Below are positions 26,072-34,562 of a stretch of DNA of 64,000 bases, piece by piece. Made by a program: the position numbers and the translations under genes. The DNA is from Phycisphaera sp. (GTDB lineage: Bacteria; Planctomycetota; Phycisphaerae; Phycisphaerales; SM1A02), in assembly GCA_016124975.1 (NCBI GenBank), contig WGMP01000009.1, positions 1-64,000 of the forward strand, read 5' to 3'. The stretch's first letter is position 1; each line of letters opens with the position of its first letter. The notes beneath the pieces were generated by a model. The model did no database searches. It had not been told where the DNA came from and saw only the letters and a list, made by a program, of their open reading frames with translations.

Positions 26072-28357
26072 ATGCACTCGACCCACTGGACGCTCATCGG
26101 TTCGGCTCTTCTCGCGACATCGGTCGCGACCTCGGCTTCTGGCGGCGGCGCCTGCGACGGCTGCAGCAGTCCCACACCGCTCTCCATCGGCGCGAATGCG
26201 ATCACGCACACGCTCACAGGCTGCGAGTTGCCGACCTTCGGCTGCACGGCGACCGAGTGCCTCGACACCGCGTTCTACTCCTTCACGCCGAAGACGACGG
26301 GGCTCTACAGCTTCTCGACCTGCAACGACACGACCTTCAACACGGTGCTCACCGTCGCCGCGAGCTGCGATGGACCGTTCCTCGCATGCAACGCGCTGAG
26401 CGAGTCCTGCGTCGAGGGCAGCCGCATCGGAGTGGTCGCGCTTGAGGCGGGCCAGACCTACATCATCGCGGTCGGCTCCCAGGACGCGGGCATCGCGACA
26501 GGCTCTGCCACGCTCACCGTCGGGCTCGTCGAGCCGTGCGGGCTCGCGACGCCCAACTACTTCGAGGCCGAACCATGCGGCGAGGACTTCAACGGCGGGT
26601 GCAACTCGACCGCAGCGCCCAGCGAGCCGATCGTGCTCGGCGACACCGTCCAAGGCACCTTTTGGGCCACGAACCTCGATCGTGACACCGACTGGTACAT
26701 CATCACGCTCGACGAGGACACCGAGCTGACCCTTTCGCTCCGCTCGGACATCCCCGGCTTCGCGGCGGTCGTCGACGTCAATTGCGGCTCGATCATCGGC
26801 AACGCGACCTCCGCGGGCTGTCCCGCCATCACTTCGGTCTGTCTCTCCGCGGGAACCTACCTCGTGACGGCGATCCCCTTCTTCGGCGACGTCCCGTGCG
26901 ACGGAGCGATCTCGAACAGCTACACGCTCGAGGTGACGGGAGCACCCTGCGCCCCGCCACCGAGCTGCAGCGAGCTTTGCGCAGAGGCCATGCCCCTCGC
27001 GCTCGGGGCGAATCCGTTCTCGAACTCCGCAACCCAGTGCACCGTTCCCTTCTTCGGGCAGTTGTCCTACAACACCGAGTACTACTCGTTCACACCGAAG
27101 AATTCGGGCGTCTACACGCTCTCGACCTGCGGATCGACCTTCGACACCGCGCTTGCGATCTACTCGGACTGCGGCGGCGAGGTGCTTGCGTACAACGACG
27201 ACGGCGAAGGATGCGTCTTCGCCAGCGAGATCCCGTCGGTCGTCCTCGAGGGCGGAGCGACCTACATTGTGGCGCTCGGCAGCATCCGGCCGAACGAACT
27301 GGTCTCCGGATCCCTCACCATCGGGCTCTACGAGTCGTGCGCACTGGCCACCGCGACCGTCACGGAGGTGGAGCCCTGCGGATTCGACCTCAACGCCGGC
27401 TGCAACCTCCCCGACGCGCCGGCCGAGCCGATCTCGCTCGGTGACGTCGTCCAAGGGAGCTTCTTCTCGAGCGCCACGCTGCGCGACACGGACTGGTACC
27501 GCCTGACCATCACCGAGGACACGCAGGTGACGGTCTCGATCCGCTCGGGTTTCGCAGCGCTCGCGGCGATCGTCAGGCCCGGATGCTCGGGCATCGTCGC
27601 GGAGACGAGTTCGGGCGATTGCCCCGGCACCACCTCGGCCTGCCTCGTGCCAGGCGAGTACTTCGTGTTTGCGGTTCCCACCTTCGGATCGCTCCCCTGC
27701 GAGACCTTCGGCGCGTACAGCCTCTCGGTCACAGGTGCACCGTGCACAGGCGGCGGTGGCGGCGGGAGCGCGTGCGGCTCCGCGCAGACGGCGGTCCTCG
27801 GGCCGAATCTCTTCCTCACCCAGAACACGGGCGACCTGCTCGACCTGACGGGAGTCTGCGACCTCGGACCGTCGAACGACGACCGTCTCTTCGACACGAA
27901 CTACTTCAGTTTCACCCCGTCACAGTCAGGAACCTACTCGTTCTCGACCTGCCAGTTCGCAAGCTTCGACACCAGACTGGCCGTGATGACCGTGTGCGGC
28001 GACGCATCCACTGTCCTCGCATGCAATGACGACGGTCCCAGCTGCTTCTCGGGCACGGCCAGCCTCGTGTCCGACGTCGAGCTGCAGGCGGGCGTGACAT
28101 ACTTCGTCGCCATCGGCGGCGCATCGTCAAACACCGCCATCGGCTCGGTGCTTCTCGTGATCGAGCCGCAACAGTCGGCCCCTCCATGCCGGCCCGACCT
28201 CAACGGCGACGGCGTCGTCAGCGCCCCGGATCTCGCCATCTTCCTCGGAGACTGGGGCGCGCCGCCGATCTCGCGGTCGGACTTCAACCTCGACGGCGCG
28301 GTGAACGCGGCCGACCTCGCCGCGCTCCTCAGCGCATGGGGCGCCTGCCCGCAGTGA
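26072..28357 (+). CDS. Secreted multidomain protein with alternating PPC-like domains and dockerin-like tail
   Basis: A 761-residue exported protein with a signal peptide (1-23) and five beta domains in an alternating order. Type A (three copies, about 30-155, 300-430, 560-695) has YSFTPKTTGLYSFSTC and later YNDDGEGC and GQTYIIAVGS-like strands. Type B (two copies, about 160-300 and 435-555) has DTVQGTFW, DTDWYIITLDEDTE and a closing VTGAPC. Both resemble bacterial pre-peptidase C-terminal (PPC) domains. Repeated Cys pairs suggest disulphides. The end (about 700-761) has two dockerin-like repeats. The ATG at 26072 has only a weak GGAA upstream. No catalytic domain is visible; likely an adhesion or scaffold protein. 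Confidence 0.78.
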   Translation: MHSTHWTLIGSALLATSVATSASGGGACDGCSSPTPLSIGANAITHTLTGCELPTFGCTATECLDTAFYSFTPKTTGLYSFSTCNDTTFNTVLTVAASCDGPFLACNALSESCVEGSRIGVVALEAGQTYIIAVGSQDAGIATGSATLTVGLVEPCGLATPNYFEAEPCGEDFNGGCNSTAAPSEPIVLGDTVQGTFWATNLDRDTDWYIITLDEDTELTLSLRSDIPGFAAVVDVNCGSIIGNATSAGCPAITSVCLSAGTYLVTAIPFFGDVPCDGAISNSYTLEVTGAPCAPPPSCSELCAEAMPLALGANPFSNSATQCTVPFFGQLSYNTEYYSFTPKNSGVYTLSTCGSTFDTALAIYSDCGGEVLAYNDDGEGCVFASEIPSVVLEGGATYIVALGSIRPNELVSGSLTIGLYESCALATATVTEVEPCGFDLNAGCNLPDAPAEPISLGDVVQGSFFSSATLRDTDWYRLTITEDTQVTVSIRSGFAALAAIVRPGCSGIVAETSSGDCPGTTSACLVPGEYFVFAVPTFGSLPCETFGAYSLSVTGAPCTGGGGGGSACGSAQTAVLGPNLFLTQNTGDLLDLTGVCDLGPSNDDRLFDTNYFSFTPSQSGTYSFSTCQFASFDTRLAVMTVCGDASTVLACNDDGPSCFSGTASLVSDVELQAGVTYFVAIGGASSNTAIGSVLLVIEPQQSAPPCRPDLNGDGVVSAPDLAIFLGDWGAPPISRSDFNLDGAVNAADLAALLSAWGACPQ

Positions 28358-28402
28358 GTTTGCGCCAGAGGCGGCACGACAGCCTCTCATCGGCGTGATT
28401 GC

Positions 28403-28437
28403 GAAGGGCCCTCGGTCGATGCACCGAGGGCCCTTTC
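28403..28437 (+). terminator. Rho-independent terminator
   Basis: A 14-bp stem GAAGGGCCCTCGGT with a CGATGC loop, followed by TTTCGTT. It ends the repeat-protein gene. Confidence 0.88.
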
Positions 28438-28607
28438 GTTGGTTGAAGGGTCGGGTACACGGCCGCGCGGCCTGTACGGCGCGGTCACGCGCCCGGTGGG
28501 GCCTGTCACCGCGCGGCAACCACCGTGCACCCTTGGGCCCATCGCCTCGACTCGACTTGGGATCGGGAGTACAACTCCGCACGATCCCGCTCTGAATCCG
28601 AGGCCCG

Positions 28608-29582
28608 ATGTCGAGTCCACGAAGGAACGCACGAGAACTCGCAGGCGCCCTGCTCGTGTGGGGCGGCGTCCTCGCGCTCGCGGTCTTTGCGGAAGCCTTC
28701 TTCGTGCGGTGGAGCGTCTTGATCCACGCGCGAGACTACAGCCCTGCGGAGTTCGTGGTGGAGCGCGTGGAGCGCCAGGTGAAGGCAAGCCGCGGAGCGT
28801 CCTCGTGGCGATGGATCGCCGTCGGAGAAGTGCTCGGTGGAACGGAGTCGATCGCGCTTCGCTACGACTCGCGGCATCTGCGGCACACGGAGGAGCGGCT
28901 CGAGGCGGAGTATCCGCGGGGGCGCGTCATGCAGGTGCTGCACCGCCCCAACGCGGAGTGGGAACCGCTCTTCGGGCCGTCGCTCCGCGTCGTGTCCGCA
29001 GAGCTGCGACCGACGCCCGTGATGGCCGCCGTCACCGTGGCCTCGACTGCGGGAGCGTTCGCGGCGATCGTCGGGGGAGCCGCGATCCTCTTCCACGCGC
29101 GCCGCACGCGGAATCAGACCACGGGGCCTCCTGTTCCTGCTACCACTCCTTCTCCTTCTCCGACAGCGACTCGGAGCCACGCGCCCTCCTTCCGCATCCG
29201 CGCGGCGCTGGTCGGGGGAACCGTGGTTCCTTTGCACCTTGCGCTCGACCTCGTGTACCGCCCGTGGGCCCTTGAGCGGCAGCCGATCGACCTCGGGCTT
29301 GCAGGATCCTTCACCCAGGTGACCGCCGTGGTCGGAGTCTCTGCGCTGATGGTGCTGCTCGAGTCGCGCGCGCTTTGGCGCGACAGGCTGAACGAATCGC
29401 TCGTCGTCGTCGCGCCGACCGTGGGGATGCTCGGATATGAAATGCTGCAGCGCTGGTTGCCGTGGGCGACCTTCGACGAAGCCGACCTCGCGTGGACCAT
29501 GGTCGGCGCGGTGGTCGCATGGGTGGTGAAGCGGGCTGTGTACGACCCTGTGATGCGGAGGGATGGCGAACGCAACGCGTGA
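28608..29582 (+). CDS. Membrane protein with DUF3592-like and VanZ-like parts
   Basis: A 324-residue membrane protein. One helix is near 11-33, then an extracytoplasmic domain of DUF3592 style (YSPAEFVVERVERQV, LRYDSRHLRHTEERL), a helix at about 140-162, and a Pro/Ser/Thr linker. The C-terminal part has about four helices ending with WATFDEADLAWTMVGAVVAW, which resembles the last segment of VanZ-like proteins. GAGG stands upstream of the ATG at 28608. No enzyme motif is present. The two halves may be an old fusion. Family assignment is tentative. Confidence 0.6.
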   Translation: MSSPRRNARELAGALLVWGGVLALAVFAEAFFVRWSVLIHARDYSPAEFVVERVERQVKASRGASSWRWIAVGEVLGGTESIALRYDSRHLRHTEERLEAEYPRGRVMQVLHRPNAEWEPLFGPSLRVVSAELRPTPVMAAVTVASTAGAFAAIVGGAAILFHARRTRNQTTGPPVPATTPSPSPTATRSHAPSFRIRAALVGGTVVPLHLALDLVYRPWALERQPIDLGLAGSFTQVTAVVGVSALMVLLESRALWRDRLNESLVVVAPTVGMLGYEMLQRWLPWATFDEADLAWTMVGAVVAWVVKRAVYDPVMRRDGERNA

Positions 29583-29646
29583 TGTCGGAGAGTCCCTGAT
29601 GTGCGCACGGCGTTCATCGAGCGCCCGCCCTGGCCGCTCAGGCCGC

Positions 29647-30888
29647 TCAGGTCCCCGCCGTCTCCTCAGTCTCCCACTCGGGGAACGGGTCCTCGAGGCG
29701 CGCCCACGACTTCGGGCCTGCCGCGAACTCCGACTCGGTGAGGAGGCACGCGTCGAGTTCGCGCGTGAGGTCCTCGCGGCTCATCCCAGCGCCGATGAAG
29801 ACGATCTCCTGCCTTCGGTCGCCGAAGGGCTCCTGCCAGTTCGACTTCACCCATTCGGCGAGTCCGCCGATTCCCTCCCACTGGCTGCGAGGCAGCGCGG
29901 CGTACCACATGCCCGCGCGGCCGATCGTGAGCGACGAGCCAGCCTGCGCCCACGAGCCGCACTCGCGCATGCGCGTGGCGAGCCAGAAGAATCCCTTCGA
30001 GCGCACCACGCCCTTCATGCCGCCCGCAAGGAGCAGGCCGAGCCGCCTCGGATGGAACGGAATGCGCGCGCGATACACGAAGCTCGAAATGCCGTACTCC
30101 TCCGTCTCGGGCGTGTGGTTCCCCATGAGCTCCTGCACCCAGCCAGGGCTCGCCTGCGCGGCCTCGTAGTCGAAGCTGCGGGTATGGAGAATGTCCCGCG
30201 GCGCGACCTTGCCGTGGTCGGCGCGAATGAAGCGCGCCTTCGGATTCAGCTGGGTGAGGATCGCCTCGAGCCGCTCGACTTCGGCTGGCGTCACGAGATC
30301 GCACTTGTTGATGACGACGACGCTCGCGAACTCGACCTGGTCGTTGAGCAGGTCGACGATCATGCGCTCGTCGCCGTCGGCCTTGAGCGCGCGACGGTCC
30401 TTCAGCTGCTGCGAGCTGTCCCAGTCGGAGAGGAAGTTCCTGGCGTCGACCACGGTCACCATCGTGTCGAGGTCCGCGACATCGGCGAGCATGGCGCCGC
30501 CCGCGTCCTGCACAAAGAAGCTCGCGGCGACCGGCTTCGGCTCGCCGATTCCCGTCGACTCGATGAGGAGGTAGTCGAAGCGCCCCTCGTCGGCGAGGCG
30601 GCGCACCTCCTTCATCAGATCCTCGCGCAGCGTGCAGCAGATGCAGCCGTTCGACATCTCGACGAGCTTCTCCTCGGTGCGGCTCAGTTCGACCGAGCCG
30701 CGGACGAGCGTCGCGTCGATGTTCACCTCGCTCATGTCATTGACGATGACCGCCACGCGGAGCCCCTCGCGGTTGTTGAGGACATGGCCAAGGAGGGTGG
30801 TCTTGCCCGCGCCGAGGAAGCCCGAGAGGACGGTGACGGGAAGGCGGCGGGCCGCCGGGCGGGCGTCATGCTGCGCGGAGACGATCAT
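29647..30888 (-). CDS. CobW/ZNG-family metallochaperone GTPase
   Basis: A 413-residue G3E GTPase. Walker [10 protein letters not shown] is at 23-31, the metal-binding GCICC at 81-85, Walker B-like [13 protein letters not shown] near 108-120 and the guanine motif NKCD near 195. The C-terminal CobW_C domain covers about 265-395. Members deliver zinc or other metals to client enzymes when metal is scarce. It diverges from a Fur-family gene with a 50-bp shared control region, which strongly suggests zinc-responsive expression. The ATG at 30888 has AAGAGAG about 9 nt upstream. Confidence 0.88.
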   Translation of the reverse strand: MIVSAQHDARPAARRLPVTVLSGFLGAGKTTLLGHVLNNREGLRVAVIVNDMSEVNIDATLVRGSVELSRTEEKLVEMSNGCICCTLREDLMKEVRRLADEGRFDYLLIESTGIGEPKPVAASFFVQDAGGAMLADVADLDTMVTVVDARNFLSDWDSSQQLKDRRALKADGDERMIVDLLNDQVEFASVVVINKCDLVTPAEVERLEAILTQLNPKARFIRADHGKVAPRDILHTRSFDYEAAQASPGWVQELMGNHTPETEEYGISSFVYRARIPFHPRRLGLLLAGGMKGVVRSKGFFWLATRMRECGSWAQAGSSLTIGRAGMWYAALPRSQWEGIGGLAEWVKSNWQEPFGDRRQEIVFIGAGMSREDLTRELDACLLTESEFAAGPKSWARLEDPFPEWETEETAGT

Positions 30889-30902
30889 GGACGAGAACTC
30901 TC

Positions 30903-30931
30903 TTGCACTTGGGAATTCATTTGCATATAGT
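30903..30931 (+). promoter_or_regulatory. Promoter of the zur-like gene, with candidate operator
   Basis: TTGCAC (30903-30908), a 17-bp spacer and TATAGT (30926-30931), with the ATG 7 nt later, so the message may be leaderless. Inside lies an imperfect inverted repeat TGCAnnTG-n6-CAnnTGCA (30904-30925) covering the spacer between -35 and -10, the place for a repressor operator. The segment is strikingly AT-rich for this region. Confidence 0.6.
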
Positions 30932-30938
30932 AGGGGCG

Positions 30939-31382
30939 ATGTCCGCCCCTCGCAAACCGCGCGCCACGACCGCTGCCCGACCGCCCGCGTCCGCTCAGGA
31001 GGCGCTTGGCCGCACCACGCGCCAGCGCAGCGCGCTGCTCGCGATCATCGCGCGCGAGGCCCGGCCGCTTTCTCCCTATGAGCTGCACGAGCTCGCGGTG
31101 CGCGAGCTTCCTTCGATCAGCCAGAGCACGGTCTATCGCAACCTGCGCGCGCTCGAGGCCGCCCGCGAGATCCACGCCGTGTCGATCCCTGGCCAGCAGC
31201 CGCGCTACGAGCTTGCCGAGATCGCGTCGCACCACCACCATCACTTCCATTGCCGCGGCTGCGACCGCGTCTACGACCTCGAAGGCTGCCCCGGGGGCCT
31301 TCGAGGCCTTCTCCCCCGCGGCTTCACGCTCGAAGAGCACACGATCGTGCTCTCGGGGAAGTGCCGCACCTGCGCGGCATGA
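30939..31382 (+). CDS. zur: Fur-family regulator, probably zinc-responsive (Zur)
   Basis: A 147-residue Fur-family repressor. The winged helix spans about 25-90 ([33 protein letters not shown]), then a dimerisation domain with a His cluster (HHHHHFHC), a CRGC pair and a final CRTC pair. These form the structural Cys4 zinc site and the sensing site. Zur rather than Fur is inferred from the divergent CobW-type metallochaperone gene and the Cys-rich small gene downstream; sequence alone does not settle the metal. The ATG at 30939 is preceded by AGGGG but also by a -10 hexamer 7 nt away. Confidence 0.8.
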   Translation: MSAPRKPRATTAARPPASAQEALGRTTRQRSALLAIIAREARPLSPYELHELAVRELPSISQSTVYRNLRALEAAREIHAVSIPGQQPRYELAEIASHHHHHFHCRGCDRVYDLEGCPGGLRGLLPRGFTLEEHTIVLSGKCRTCAA

Positions 31383-31452
31383 GCCGCACCGCCGATCCGT
31401 TCACCGGTCACGACACCCTCTTCCGCTCTTGAACACGACAGAGACGATCTCC

Positions 31453-31674
31453 ATGAACACCGAGACCTGCCCCTGCCCCTCCTGCTCGTCCGCCTCCCTC
31501 GTCGGAACGGAGGTCGCGGGCCTCTGCACCTCGTGCGGCTCGCTGTCGCTCGCGGGGACGGCCATCCCGCTCGTCGCCGTCGTCATCATCGCGCTCGCCG
31601 CGCGCGCCCTCTTCAGCGGTGCCGCCGTGCTTCCGCGGCCAGCGCGCGCGTCGCGAAGGCTTGCGGCCGCGTGA
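31453..31674 (+). CDS. Small zinc-ribbon membrane protein
   Basis: A 73-residue protein. Residues 6-30 hold two Cys pairs, CPSC and CTSC, in a zinc-ribbon spacing, followed by one hydrophobic helix (about 35-55) and an Arg-rich end. It would sit in the membrane with a metal-binding head. It lies 70 bp after the zur-like gene in the same direction, so it may belong to the zinc response. Small size and lack of a known family keep confidence moderate. Confidence 0.5.
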   Translation: MNTETCPCPSCSSASLVGTEVAGLCTSCGSLSLAGTAIPLVAVVIIALAARALFSGAAVLPRPARASRRLAAA

Positions 31675-31712
31675 ATCTCTGCGATTCCGCGCCGCAGGCT
31701 TGATGCAATGAA

Positions 31713-31765
31713 AGGTGCCTGGCGCGTGCGAGCTGGTGCCAGGCACCTCACGGCACGCGCGAGAC
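31713..31765. repeat. REP-like palindromic element (TGCCTGGC family)
   Basis: GGTGCCTGGC and GTGCCAGGCACC form a stem (31714-31747) around a GCGTGCGAGCT loop; CACGGCACGCGCG follows. Same family as 24262-24337 and 33905-33982. Confidence 0.65.
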
Positions 31766-31872
31766 GCCGTGTCTGTAGTGCGCAAGGCGCGCGCGTGTCA
31801 CCGAAGCCACGGGCCTCTCACGATCGCTTCCGAACAGCGATCCGCCGTGATACGCTTCCCATTCGTGAACCG

Positions 31873-33636
31873 ATGCCGCTTGCGCCAAACTCTGGTCCTC
31901 GTCCCATCAAGGTCTTGCGCTGGCTCGCCCGCGCGGGCACCGTCGCGAGCATCGCGAGCCCCATCCTCTTGAAGTTGGTCTTGGGCATTCCAACCACCAT
32001 GCCCGCGATGCCGCTGAAGCTCGTGTTCCCCATCGGCGTGATGGTCGGCATGGTTCACGCGTGGCGAAGCGAGCTTGGCGGCGGCGCGATCGCCCTCGCC
32101 AGCCTCGTCCTCTTCTACCTGCTGCACGCATTCTGGGAGCCGGGCGGATTCGCGGGCTTCTGGCCACTTGCGTACGCGTCGCCGGGGCTGGTCCTTCTCT
32201 TCTGCGGAATCGCGACACCGCAGGCATGGCGCGAGATCGGACTGCTTCCGCCATGGAGTCGGGGCGTCGGCTTCATCGACGCCATCCGAGTCCCTGGATT
32301 GCTCGCCGACACGCGCGCCGCTCAGAGGCGCGAGCGCGAGCGCATCGACACGATGTCCGCGGACGCGCTCATCGCCGAGCTGCTCGCGTCGAGCACAAGC
32401 AAAGTCGACGACGACTTCGACACGCACGGCCACGAGATCGCGATCAAGGAGGCCGGTCCGCGTGCCGTCCCATTCCTCATGGCGGCGCTCGAAGAGGCCA
32501 CTGCGCAACGCAAGCCCGATGACGCCGAGGACAGTCCTCGCGCCAGGACCTTGAAGAAGCTCATCAGATGCCTCGAGGGCGAGGCGCCGAGGGAGGCGGT
32601 CCCTCTCGTCGCGCGACATCTCGATCATCCCGATGAATGGGTCCGGAGGTTCGCCGCGCAGTTCCTCGCGGCAAGCGGACACGACGAAGCGCTGCCAAGC
32701 CTCGCGTCGGTCTTCGGGGCAGGCGACTCCTGGCACGAGGACGGCGTGGAGAACGGGCTTCTTGTCGTGCTGCGCACCGGGCGAGCCGGCCCGAGCTTTC
32801 GAGGTCGCATGTTCGACCTGCTTGCGGCATGGAGCGACTGGAGCTACCAGACGCCCGGAATCCTCCTTGATCTCGATCGTGCGCGCGGCGAGGCGCTTCT
32901 CGCGAGCCGCTCGCTGCTCCTTGGCAGACCGAAGCAGCTCCATCACATCCTGGAGGCGCTCCACACGCGTGGCATCGGCGTCGACGGCACCGTGCTCCTC
33001 GAGCTCATCGACTCCATCGAGATCCGCGACGAGCATCCGCTGACGGACGACAACGCACGGGCCGTGAAGATGGCGCTCCAGCTCCTCGCCGCGAGTTCAT
33101 CAGAGGCTGCCACGGCTGCGATCGAACGCGGGGTCCAGTCGCCGTGGAGGAACGTGCGCGAGGGCGCGGCGCTCGCGCTCGCCGCACGCGCGAGGGTCGA
33201 AGAACCGTATCGTTTCGTCTGGGACCTCGCCCGCAGTGTTGGCGATGACGCGCTCACCGTCCCCCAGCGCAACATCCTCGAAGCCACGCGGCTCGAGGGC
33301 GAGGTCGAGAACGGCGGCTTCGCCCAGTACTTCCTGAACTCCTCGGGCGACCACTGGCGAAACGCGCAGGACGCGCTGATCGCCATCGGATGCAGCGGCG
33401 ATCTCGCGCTCTTCCGCAAGACGCTCGCCGCGTTCCCAGGCCGCGCTCCGAGCACGGAAAGCGCGCTTCGGCGTGCCCAGCTGGCGCGCATTCCCGGGGA
33501 CGACGGCGATCTTGATTCGATCCCATTCGACGCCGCGTCCAGCGACTACTACAAGGACCCCGATGACCGCAGGGTTCTCATGCTCCGCTACGCCATCGCG
33601 CATGCGGATCACTTCAGGGCCGCGAAAGAGCCCTGA
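31873..33636 (+). CDS. Membrane-anchored HEAT-repeat protein with DMP19-like C-terminus
   Basis: A 587-residue protein. Three or four hydrophobic helices occupy about 15-125. A long helical region follows with HEAT-like repeats (AVPLVARHLDHPDEWVRRF, AAQFLAASGHDEALPSL). The C-terminus (about 465-550) has LEGEVENGGFAQYFLNSSG and DALIAIG, the core of DMP19/DUF4375 domains, thought to bind DNA-mimic or histone-like partners in some bacteria. This combination is unusual. The ATG at 31873 starts just before the first helix; an earlier start would run into the REP-like element. Function unknown. Confidence 0.65.
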   Translation: MPLAPNSGPRPIKVLRWLARAGTVASIASPILLKLVLGIPTTMPAMPLKLVFPIGVMVGMVHAWRSELGGGAIALASLVLFYLLHAFWEPGGFAGFWPLAYASPGLVLLFCGIATPQAWREIGLLPPWSRGVGFIDAIRVPGLLADTRAAQRRERERIDTMSADALIAELLASSTSKVDDDFDTHGHEIAIKEAGPRAVPFLMAALEEATAQRKPDDAEDSPRARTLKKLIRCLEGEAPREAVPLVARHLDHPDEWVRRFAAQFLAASGHDEALPSLASVFGAGDSWHEDGVENGLLVVLRTGRAGPSFRGRMFDLLAAWSDWSYQTPGILLDLDRARGEALLASRSLLLGRPKQLHHILEALHTRGIGVDGTVLLELIDSIEIRDEHPLTDDNARAVKMALQLLAASSSEAATAAIERGVQSPWRNVREGAALALAARARVEEPYRFVWDLARSVGDDALTVPQRNILEATRLEGEVENGGFAQYFLNSSGDHWRNAQDALIAIGCSGDLALFRKTLAAFPGRAPSTESALRRAQLARIPGDDGDLDSIPFDAASSDYYKDPDDRRVLMLRYAIAHADHFRAAKEP

Positions 33637-33679
33637 GAACCACACTCGCTCGGCGCTGTCCTGCCTCTCGCCGCTCCGC

Positions 33680-33906
33680 CATTCGCCCGGACCGAGCGCG
33701 AATCCGCGCAGGCCGTCGAAGTGGCAGAGACTCTCCGTCTTCACGACCTCGCTGCCCGCCATGCCGACGCTGCCCGCGAGCTCCGCAGTCAGGTCGCAGA
33801 TGATGTCGCCGTAGAGGCTCAGCGTCACGATTTCGTCGGAGCGGTTCGGCTGCGTCGCCACGCGAGCGGTGCCGGTGCCGATGATCTGCGTCTCCTTCGC
33901 GATCGT
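33680..33906 (-). pseudogene. Fragment of an isocitrate dehydrogenase gene
   Basis: The minus strand encodes LYGDIICDLTAELAGSVGMA, matching the LYGDI.SD..A...GSVGLAGSANIG segment of NADP-type isocitrate dehydrogenases. Before it is RVATQPNRSDEIVTL (family: QPE.FDV.V..N). After it, CHFDGLRGFA resembles C.MFEAIHGSAP in degraded form. There is no start, no substrate-binding N-terminus and no C-terminus. The piece lies in the gap between the DMP19-like gene and the sigma operon, beside a REP-like element. Confidence 0.55.
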
Positions 33907-33982
33907 CACTGGACGGTGCCCGCCTCGTGCCAGCCACGTGCCAGCTGGTGCCAGGCACCGCACGCCACGTGCTAGGCACCGT
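33905..33982. repeat. REP-like palindromic element (TGCCAGGCACC family)
   Basis: Repeated GTGCC/GGCAC words in both orientations, including CTGGTGCCAGGCACC as at 31733-31747, then CACGCCACGTGCTAGGCACCGTG. The rest of the gap to 34115 shows no gene. Confidence 0.65.
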
Positions 33983-34115
33983 GTGAGGCTCCGATCTGCG
34001 GGGTGTCCATGACAGGAACTCGGCGTTCTTGTAAACCCGAGAATAGCCCATCGGGACTTACCTCCGTGCCCTGCGGCCCGCGCGATTCACACAAGCTTCC
34101 TCCGGGGGCGACCGC

Positions 34116-34562
34116 TCAGCGGTTCCCGGCAAGCAGTGTGAGCTCACATCGTCCGGCGGCGCGGGGGATGCATCGGAGGGTGGCGTCGATACGGGCGGCA
34201 GCGAGCTCCGCGAGGAGAGCCTCGTCGTCGAGCCGCACGATCCTGGGCATGCCTTTCGAGATCGGCGCCGGCGCCTCGATCGCGTGCACCACTGGCGGCG
34301 CCGTCTCGCGCGGGGGACGCTCGGCCCACGGCCATGATGCGGCCGCCGTGGCCGCAACGAGACACGCCGTGGCGACGAGCGCCCTGCGTTGGCGACGAGC
34401 GGTGCGAGCGCGCCGCACGGCGGAGACAGCGTCGGCGAGCGAGCGCTCGAGGGCGATGCGTTCCGCGGCCTCGTGTCCGACCTCGTGTCCGACCTCGTGT
34501 CCGGCATCGCGCGCGGCGCGGCCTGCTCGCAGCGAGAGATCGATCGGGTCGCGCTCAGTCAT
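34116..34562 (-). CDS. Single-pass membrane protein, probable anti-sigma factor
   Basis: A 148-residue protein whose ATG overlaps the sigma-factor stop codon (ATGA), a classic coupled arrangement. It has a charged cytoplasmic N-terminal region (about 1-58), one hydrophobic segment (about 60-78) and a periplasmic tail with two Cys. No zinc anti-sigma HxxxCxxC motif is present, so the anti-sigma role is inferred from position and topology. The GHEVGHEVGHE stretch (about 21-31) comes from a 12-bp tandem repeat in the DNA. Confidence 0.55.
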   Translation of the reverse strand: MTERDPIDLSLRAGRAARDAGHEVGHEVGHEAAERIALERSLADAVSAVRRARTARRQRRALVATACLVAATAAASWPWAERPPRETAPPVVHAIEAPAPISKGMPRIVRLDDEALLAELAAARIDATLRCIPRAAGRCELTLLAGNR

